From Bacteroidota bacterium (GTDB lineage Bacteria > Bacteroidota > Bacteroidia > Chitinophagales > S012-47), in the NCBI GenBank assembly GCA_024276745.1, contig JAJRWN010000067.1, forward strand, positions 1-34,913: 34,913 nucleotides of DNA, given 5' to 3'. The first letter of the stretch is position 1. The number at the start of each line of letters is the position of its first letter. The notes beneath the pieces were generated by a model. That model saw nothing but the letters and a program-made list of their open reading frames with translations. It did not search any database and was not told the DNA's origin. Shown in pieces: positions 33,918 through 34,913 of the stretch. Made by a program: the position numbers and the translations under genes.

Positions 33918-34298
33918 ATGAAAACCAAGGAACAAGAGGTCTTGCTGTATTATGATCCGACTACATCAGTCGGAAAAAAAACCCGTGCATTTGCTCATAG
34001 TCTGGCAAATCATGTAAAAGATGTGGAGTTTCATAAAACTAAATTCACTACTACCATGTGGCGACAGGTATTAAATATGCTTAAGCTGGAGCCAAAGAGA
34101 TTATTAGATAAATCTCATCCCTATTATCAGGAGCATATCCGGGGTCGTAATTTTGATGAAGAAGGCTGGCTGAATATACTGAGCAATAATCCAGATATTA
34201 TCCGTTCGCCTATAGTTATCAAAGGTTCTAAAGCCGTTTTGTGTGATAACCCTACTGATATCTACCGATTGCTTGGAAAAGAAGAAGATATTCATTAA
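33918..34298 (+). CDS. ArsC/Spx-like thioredoxin-fold protein lacking the active-site cysteine
   Basis: 126 residues, cytosolic. The fold of the ArsC/Spx family is readable: an initial strand LLYYDPTTSVGKK, a helix, VEFHKTKFTT, a MWRQVLNMLKLEPKRLLDKSH segment like the ArsC helix after the second strand, and IIRSPIVIKGSKAVLCDNPTDIYRLL like the family's RPIV...A...RP end. The expected catalytic Cys (NPRCSKS) is replaced by Thr16 (DPTTSV); Cys109 is the only cysteine, so arsenate reduction by the usual path is unlikely. A regulatory or binding role like Spx is possible. Its 3' end overlaps the converging S4 gene by 4 bases. Confidence 0.8.
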   Translation: MKTKEQEVLLYYDPTTSVGKKTRAFAHSLANHVKDVEFHKTKFTTTMWRQVLNMLKLEPKRLLDKSHPYYQEHIRGRNFDEEGWLNILSNNPDIIRSPIVIKGSKAVLCDNPTDIYRLLGKEEDIH

Positions 34299-34723
34299 TC
34301 AATATCCCTGTTTTTATCAAGCGCTCTTCTTTCTTTTTTGGTCGGTCTGCCCCTACCCCGTTCTCTTGCTGGCATAGTATAAAAAGCCGATGCTAAGGAT
34401 ATTTCTGACTGGAATATCGACTCTGAAATCAGCTCAAAGCAATCGATTGCTTTTGCCGATGCAATGCGTTTTCCTATAAGTTTAAGTACCCGTACCTTTA
34501 TTAGTCTTGATTTCAGTTTTATAGATATTTCGGCTTGAACTCCAATGCTTTTCGATGCTTTAACCTTGTGGCCATTAATCAAAATTTTTCCATTTGAACA
34601 GGCTTTCGATGCAGCTGATCTGGATTTAAAAAACCGGGTTGCCCAAATCCATTTATCTATTCTTATTTGCTGAACCACTTTTTGATCTTTCACCGGTAAA
34701 CTTTTATCCCTTTTTCGAGCCAT
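34295..34723 (-). CDS. S4 domain RNA-binding protein, Hsp15-like
   Basis: 142 residues from the ATG at 34723 (MARKRDKSLP); an upstream TTG at 34732 is possible. The S4 domain spans about 17-75: IRIDKWIWATRFFKSRSAAS, ACSNGKILINGHKVKASKSI and the ISIKLKSRLIKVRVL strand. A basic C-terminus (MPARERGRGRPTKKERRALDK) is typical of the HslR/Hsp15 group, which binds stalled 50S subunits carrying nascent chain and recycles them. The gene starts 34 bases inside the upstream rhodanese gene, indicating translational coupling. HslR identity is by architecture. Confidence 0.9.
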   Translation of the reverse strand: MARKRDKSLPVKDQKVVQQIRIDKWIWATRFFKSRSAASKACSNGKILINGHKVKASKSIGVQAEISIKLKSRLIKVRVLKLIGKRIASAKAIDCFELISESIFQSEISLASAFYTMPARERGRGRPTKKERRALDKNRDID

Positions 34724-34913
34724 TTGCCCCAATCCCGATTATAAGCATGAATTTTTAAGGTCTCCTCTCCCTTGGTATTCTCAAGCTTTAAATCTTGATT
34801 TACCCATTCAAAAATTCCACCATAAAGATTATATACATGCTGATATCCGGCATTTTGTAATTGTTCTCCAATGCGTTCACTCCGGTACCCGACAGAACAA
34901 TACACCAACAAGG
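34690..34913 (-). CDS. Rhodanese-like domain protein, 3' part (cut by window edge)
   Basis: The frame is open to the end of the window, so about 74 C-terminal residues are seen and the start lies beyond 34913; the first in-frame residues are leucines, not a start Met. The active-site loop LVYCSVGYRSERIG contains the rhodanese Cys and basic loop. It continues with LYGGIFEWVNQ, typical of the end of a single-domain sulfurtransferase, and a short extra tail (YNRDWGKWLEKGIKVYR). The 3' end overlaps the S4 gene. Confidence 0.9.
   Translation of the reverse strand, partial: LLVYCSVGYRSERIGEQLQNAGYQHVYNLYGGIFEWVNQDLKLENTKGEETLKIHAYNRDWGKWLEKGIKVYR

Overview
The window is a stretch of chromosome from a member of the Bacteroidota. 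Base composition is about 40% G+C by eye. Evidence for the phylum: several secreted proteins end in a type IX secretion (T9SS) type A sorting domain, the T9SS component porQ is present, the best promoter has the Bacteroidota form TTG-N19-TAnnTTTG, and most genes lack a Shine-Dalgarno sequence. Order or family cannot be fixed from the sequence alone. I see no phage, plasmid, insertion sequence, CRISPR array, tRNA or rRNA.

Layout. 1-3.7 kb: the 3' end of a T9SS-exported protein, then on the minus strand aroQ, a secreted beta-helix protein and a fasciclin-domain lipoprotein. 4-13.4 kb: a hemolysin III (TrhA-type) membrane protein, an M1 aminopeptidase lipoprotein and an NRDE/TANGO2 protein on the plus strand; a membrane protein and a 5'-nucleotidase lipoprotein on the minus strand; then an S41 protease, a carboxypeptidase-regulatory-like protein and a class V aminotransferase on the plus strand. 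13.4-21.4 kb: a minus-strand housekeeping block transcribed in the order lon, porQ, cmk, ispH, rpsA, ending with a strong terminator and a frameshifted ybjQ-family gene that is easy to miss. 21.6-27.2 kb: two large exported tail-fibre-like proteins, each with a C-terminal S74 self-cleaving chaperone domain, and a small T9SS protein between them. 27.2-34.9 kb: clpB and an NTF2-like gene (minus), a probable operon of glucosaminidase, clpS, membrane protein and T9SS protein (plus), a rhomboid protease (minus), a cysteine-less ArsC-like protein (plus), and an Hsp15-like S4 protein overlapping a rhodanese gene cut by the window edge (minus).

Themes. Protein quality control is strongly represented (lon, clpB, clpS, S41, M1, rhomboid), as is cell-surface export (porQ plus four T9SS cargo proteins). 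The most notable items are: rpsA, with its own consensus promoter, a perfect 8-base Shine-Dalgarno and a TTG start in a genome that otherwise seems to ignore Shine-Dalgarno signals, plus a 160-residue acidic extension; clpB, the only other gene with a clear Shine-Dalgarno; and the paired self-cleaving fibre proteins. No wholly new system can be claimed from sequence alone.
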